Below are positions 14,010 to 16,829 of a stretch of DNA of 16,829 nucleotides, one piece after another. A model generated the notes under the pieces. It was not told the origin of the DNA and made no database searches. It worked only from the letters and a program-made list of their open reading frames with translations. Each line of letters opens with the position of its first letter. Position 1 is the first letter of the stretch. The position numbers and the translations under genes are program-made. Location of the stretch: the NCBI GenBank assembly GCA_030151825.1, contig JASLCP010000021.1, positions 1 to 16,829 on the forward strand, in the 5' to 3' direction. This stretch comes from Candidatus Saccharimonadales bacterium. GTDB lineage: Bacteria; Patescibacteriota; Saccharimonadia; Saccharimonadales; Saccharimonadaceae.

Positions 14010-15461
14010 TTATTCTACTATGTTGGTACCGCGCAGGTCATGCCGAGTAACCCGCCACATACCAACCATTGCCACGCTCATTAGTGCGTACAGCACTCCG
14101 GCAACCCAGGGCGCTATCTGTAGCTCGGTCACTGCCCACGGCAATGCCGCAAGCGATTTGGCTACCCACACCATATAGCCTAGCAGCCATGTCGCCGGCA
14201 ATCCCAGTAACGTCGCAATACCCGGCATGATGAGCGCACCAATACCAGCGATAAACGTCAGCAACATTGCCAGTGGAATTAACGGCAACACCAACACATT
14301 GGCGATAATCGCGACGTTACTGATTTGGCCAAATGTCACCATAATAATCGGCGCAGTCATACAAAACGCCGCTACCGTCTCACCCAGCACTTGACGAATC
14401 ACTCCGGGTGGGGCATCGCCATAAAAGTACGCTTGCAGCAGAGGCGCCAGCAGCATCACACCAGCAAATGACCCAAAGCTCAGCTGCCAACCCAGGTCAT
14501 TCCACGCAAAACTCGGATCAATCAACACCGTCACCATCGCCGCAAAGGGCAGTAGTACTAACGGATGAAACTGTCGGCCGTAATACCAGGCAGCCAGACT
14601 GACACCAGCGACAAACCCCGCTCGCGCCATACTGGGACTCGCGCCAGTAATCGCCACAAACGCGGCAATCATCACACTCGCCGACAATGTCGAAAGATAC
14701 TTTGACACACGAACAAACAACCGTCGTGCCAGTCGCACCAAAATCGTCAAATTATACCCACTCGCCACCACCACGTGCGTCAAGCCAACAACCTTCAGCG
14801 CTTCATCCAGCTCTGACGGTAGCGACCGACGCTGCCCCACCAAATAGCCTACACCGAGCGCTGCTTGCGGATCAGGAATCGCCCGGCGTACCGCGTCAGC
14901 AAACCAGTCACGCACCCGCCTCGCTACATCGCCGGGATCGGGACGCTGCACATGTACGATCGTCGCGCGATAAACAACCCCGGCAAATGTACCAAAACCT
15001 ACTTGCAATTTGCCACGCACCGTCACGATATCACCACGCTTGATATCGTATGTCGTCCGCGCACTGACCCATACCTTGCCGGGTAGTTCGTGATCAGCCG
15101 CTCGAATTGCTGACACACGCAGCACACTATTACCTTGTTTATCTGTATCGACATCATCGCTAACCGTTCCTGAAACCTGTACCACCTGTTGATAGAGCGG
15201 GCGATAGACAGCCAACTGCTGTTGGTCGATCGACCCGCGCACCAGCCCGCCAATGCACCCTCCGACAAGTAACAAGGGTACCATAAAGAGCCGCCCCGCC
15301 CACAGCGCACACCCCGAAAGAAGTACTGCAACAACAACCCACGGCACACTATACCAACCGTTCGTCCACTGTGCCATCACGACGCCACCCACTACCGCCA
15401 CTGACCATATCGCCACCAGCCACGACACATGAATCCGCCGACGAAATCTCCACCACTGCAT
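14010..15461 (-). CDS. comEC: ComEC/Rec2-family DNA uptake channel (no beta-lactamase domain)
   Basis: Polytopic membrane protein of 483 aa. N-terminal spans (about residues 13-75) precede an OB-like DUF4131 region (about 93-170, QVSGTVSDDVDTDKQG). The competence domain (about 200-470) follows, with the family signature around THVVVASGYN (228-237, where most members have an H-x3-SG-x-H pattern) and about ten helices. ComEC carries one DNA strand across the inner membrane. The C-terminal metallo-beta-lactamase domain found in long ComEC proteins is absent, and the protein ends naturally after the last helix. A TATACT ends 6 nt before the ATG. It is divergent from pgl across 46 bp. With the pilus genes and recA it completes a plausible transformation route. 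Confidence 0.93.
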   Translation of the reverse strand: MQWWRFRRRIHVSWLVAIWSVAVVGGVVMAQWTNGWYSVPWVVVAVLLSGCALWAGRLFMVPLLLVGGCIGGLVRGSIDQQQLAVYRPLYQQVVQVSGTVSDDVDTDKQGNSVLRVSAIRAADHELPGKVWVSARTTYDIKRGDIVTVRGKLQVGFGTFAGVVYRATIVHVQRPDPGDVARRVRDWFADAVRRAIPDPQAALGVGYLVGQRRSLPSELDEALKVVGLTHVVVASGYNLTILVRLARRLFVRVSKYLSTLSASVMIAAFVAITGASPSMARAGFVAGVSLAAWYYGRQFHPLVLLPFAAMVTVLIDPSFAWNDLGWQLSFGSFAGVMLLAPLLQAYFYGDAPPGVIRQVLGETVAAFCMTAPIIMVTFGQISNVAIIANVLVLPLIPLAMLLTFIAGIGALIMPGIATLLGLPATWLLGYMVWVAKSLAALPWAVTELQIAPWVAGVLYALMSVAMVGMWRVTRHDLRGTNIVE

Positions 15462-15467
15462 ATCCTC

Positions 15468-15473
15468 AGTATA
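15468..15473 (-). promoter_or_regulatory. comEC -10 element
   Basis: TATACT on the minus strand (15473-15468), followed by GAGGAT and the ATG at 15461. The GAGG is only 2 nt from the start and should be non-functional as a Shine-Dalgarno site. Its -35 position (about 15491-15496) overlaps the -10 of pgl. Confidence 0.6.
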
Positions 15474-15491
15474 TTATCAGAATTACAAAAA

Positions 15492-15500
15492 TGATACACT
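15492..15500 (+). promoter_or_regulatory. pgl promoter (extended -10)
   Basis: TGA-TACACT (TG 15492-15493, hexamer 15495-15500), ending 7 nt before the ATG at 15508. Its -35 position (about 15472-15477) overlaps the comEC -10. A leaderless mRNA is predicted. Confidence 0.55.
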
Positions 15501-15507
15501 GATATAT

Positions 15508-16191
15508 ATGACTGTTGAATCCTACGAAAGTGCGGCGGCCGTCGCCGAAGAAGTCGCCAGACGGACGATCGCCGACCTACACACAGCGATTACCGACCAC
15601 GGGCAAGCGATTTGGGTGTTAGCAGGCGGCTCAACCCCGATGATGGCTTATCAGATTATCGCCGATGGCTACCGTAACCATCTCGACTGGTCGCTTGTAA
15701 CAATCGCGCTTGGTGACGAACGTATCGGCCCACTCGACGGCCCCGACAATAATTGGCAAGGTATCGAAACAATTTTGTTGCAACACATCCCCGAGGCGAC
15801 GTTTTTGCGACCCATATCCGACCACTCGGCAGAGGAAGCCGCCGCCGATTACGAGCAGCACATCCAAGCACTGCCTCGTTTTGACGTCGTCTGGCTCGGC
15901 ATGGGCGAAGACGGCCACACTCTATCGCTCTTCCCTGATCGCGCCGACTCTCTCCCTGATGACACACCCCTCGTGGTACCCGTTCACCACTCGCCAAAGC
16001 CCCCGGCTGACCGCATCAGTCTCACCCTTTATGCACTCGAAAAAGCAAAGCACACGTATATTCTGGCGACCGGTGAAGGCAAACGCCAAGCCTTTATCGC
16101 TGCCCTTGAACCGCATAGTCACCTCCCCATCGCGCAGGCCGCCCAGCGCACCAGCGCCACGTGGTTGACCGATATCGAAAGAAGTGCGTAA
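15508..16191 (+). CDS. pgl: 6-phosphogluconolactonase
   Basis: Protein of 227 aa of the glucosamine-6-phosphate isomerase/6-phosphogluconolactonase fold, which hydrolyses 6-phosphogluconolactone in the oxidative pentose phosphate pathway. Motifs seen are LAGGSTP (residues 38-44), LGDER (the phosphate/lactone-binding loop), LGMGEDGHTLSLFP (the most diagnostic stretch, with the active-site His) and HHSPKPPADRISLTL. The length is normal for the DevB/Pgl type, and the absence of deaminase signatures favours lactonase over NagB. No Shine-Dalgarno site precedes the ATG, but a -10 lies 7 nt upstream. It is followed within one base by the guanylate-kinase-like gene, so the two probably share an mRNA. 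It would supply NADPH and pentoses in a cell with few pathways. Confidence 0.94.
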   Translation: MTVESYESAAAVAEEVARRTIADLHTAITDHGQAIWVLAGGSTPMMAYQIIADGYRNHLDWSLVTIALGDERIGPLDGPDNNWQGIETILLQHIPEATFLRPISDHSAEEAAADYEQHIQALPRFDVVWLGMGEDGHTLSLFPDRADSLPDDTPLVVPVHHSPKPPADRISLTLYALEKAKHTYILATGEGKRQAFIAALEPHSHLPIAQAAQRTSATWLTDIERSA

Positions 16192-16192
16192 T

Positions 16193-16705
16193 ATGCCGCC
16201 GATCGGATGCATCGGACCATCCGCTGGTGGCAAAAGTACACTCGCAAACTTGCTCGTCGCCCACCATCCCGAGCTCACCTTGTTTCGCTCGCATACCACT
16301 CGCCCACCACGCGGCGCAGACGATACCAGCCATCACTTTATTAGCGACGCCGAGTTCGACGCAATGCAAGCGAATGGACAATTTCTCGGGGTCATTCCCG
16401 CCTACGGCTCCCGCTATGGACTGACGATGCCACCAGCAGACATCACTCCGATCTTGCTACTTCGACTGCCCGCCGTCAATGCCTTCCGCAAGCTCTACCC
16501 CACGGGCGTCATCATCGAAATCGACGCGCCGCTCGATATTCTCACCCAGCGCCTGACTGACCGCGGCGATACCGATCGCATTGACCCAGCAACAATTACC
16601 AAAGAAATCACCGCCGGACGCCAGCTTGCTGATCTCACCATCGACACCACCCAACCAATCGACGATTGCCTATCATTCATCGAAAAATATCTCGCCGACT
16701 ATTGA
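16193..16705 (+). CDS. Guanylate kinase-like P-loop kinase (divergent)
   Basis: Protein of 170 aa related to guanylate kinase. The P-loop is GPSAGGKST (residues 10-18), TTRPPRG (about 35-41) matches the GMP-binding TTRxPR motif, and HHFISDAEFDAMQANGQFLG plus YGSRYGL match the NMP-binding segment. The usual GE-x-DG-x-DY acidic pair after TTRxPR is replaced by GADDTSHH, and the protein is about 20-30 residues shorter than typical Gmk, so substrate and activity are not certain. A ribose-1,5-bisphosphate kinase (PhnN-like) role seems less likely. I chose the ATG at 16193, one base after the pgl stop, over the in-frame GTG at 16184, which overlaps pgl. The stop TGA (16703-16705) lies inside the -35 of the tRNA promoter. 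Confidence 0.8.
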   Translation: MPPIGCIGPSAGGKSTLANLLVAHHPELTLFRSHTTRPPRGADDTSHHFISDAEFDAMQANGQFLGVIPAYGSRYGLTMPPADITPILLLRLPAVNAFRKLYPTGVIIEIDAPLDILTQRLTDRGDTDRIDPATITKEITAGRQLADLTIDTTQPIDDCLSFIEKYLADY

Positions 16706-16731
16706 CAAACCACCTCTATAAGTGCTAGATT
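16702..16731 (+). promoter_or_regulatory. tRNA-Lys promoter
   Basis: Perfect -35 TTGACA (16702-16707), 18 nt spacer, and extended -10 TGC-TAGATT (TG 16723-16724, hexamer 16726-16731). The predicted start near 16738 precedes the tRNA by about 25 nt. The -35 contains the TGA stop of the upstream kinase gene. Confidence 0.75.
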
Positions 16732-16762
16732 AATACAAGCAATTACGCACATTACATCGTAC

Positions 16763-16829
16763 GGGACCATAGCTCAGCTGGTTAGAGCACCTGCCTTTTA
16801 AGCAGGGTGTCCTGGGTTCAAGCCCCAGT
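16763..16829 (+). tRNA. tRNA-Lys (anticodon UUU), 3' truncated
   Basis: Cloverleaf read by eye: 5' acceptor GGGACCA, D arm GCTC/GAGC with loop AGCTGGTTA, anticodon stem CCTGC/GCAGG with loop CTTTTAA (anticodon TTT at loop positions 3-5), variable loop GTGTC, and T arm CTGGG/CCCAG with loop TTCAAGC. The window ends one base into the 3' acceptor strand. Lysine identity follows from the anticodon. Confidence 0.95.

Noticed and set aside
16184..16192. GTG at 16184 as start of the guanylate-kinase-like gene.
   Set aside because: It overlaps pgl and adds only MRN before the natural MPPIG start at 16193.
1..16829. CRISPR arrays, insertion sequences, prophage or integron attachment sites.
   Set aside because: No regularly spaced direct repeats, transposase motifs or terminal inverted repeats were seen. 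The only tandem repeat is the coding array at 11661-12005.

Overview
The window looks like chromosome of a Patescibacteria (CPR) member, most likely Candidatus Saccharibacteria (TM7). The evidence is a compact layout of short genes with almost no intergenic DNA, a pilM-pilN-pilO pilus operon, PRC-barrel and bacterial-PH membrane proteins, a lamin-tail surface protein with YRSEETNRCR-type cysteine repeats, and a stand-alone ComEC channel. TGA is used as a normal stop (pilM and the guanylate-kinase-like gene), which argues against the recoded SR1/Gracilibacteria lineages. The phylum call is inference, about 0.7. No IS element, prophage, CRISPR array or rRNA is visible. No gene-free stretch exceeds about 130 bp.

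Layout. Positions 1-2084 (+) hold a type IV pilus assembly operon: 5'-truncated pilM, pilN, pilO and a small one-span protein, joined by 4-base or 1-base stop/start overlaps. A PRC-barrel gene (2112-2690, +) follows and runs into recX-recA (2695-4432, -). A pilin-like gene (4565-5035, +) is divergent from recA and convergent with a PH-domain membrane protein (5044-5781, -), which directly follows ruvB (5789-6823, -). An unassigned + gene (6922-7719), possibly an ADP-ribosyltransferase-fold protein, lies between ruvB and ruvA (7720-8295, -). Further minus-strand genes are a class A penicillin-binding protein with an Ig-like tail (8336-10786), ruvC (10916-11434), the lamin-tail surface protein (11469-13190), yebC (13233-13952) and comEC (14010-15461). 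The right end carries pgl (15508-16191, +), a divergent guanylate-kinase-like gene (16193-16705, +) and a 3'-truncated tRNA-Lys(UUU).

Two functional themes stand out. One is DNA uptake and processing: a type IV pilus machine (PilM/N/O and a pilin), the ComEC channel, RecA with its modulator RecX, and all three RuvA/B/C proteins for Holliday junctions. The other is the cell surface: a peptidoglycan synthase, a cysteine-repeat membrane-anchored protein and a PH-domain membrane protein.

The most notable sequence-level pattern is regulatory. Nine genes have a good -10 hexamer ending exactly 6 or 7 nt before their ATG and no usable Shine-Dalgarno site, so their mRNAs are predicted to be leaderless. 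Operon-internal genes (pilN, pilO, the small fourth gene) and recA, recX and yebC keep Shine-Dalgarno-like sites. Stop codons, promoters and start codons are repeatedly nested into each other.
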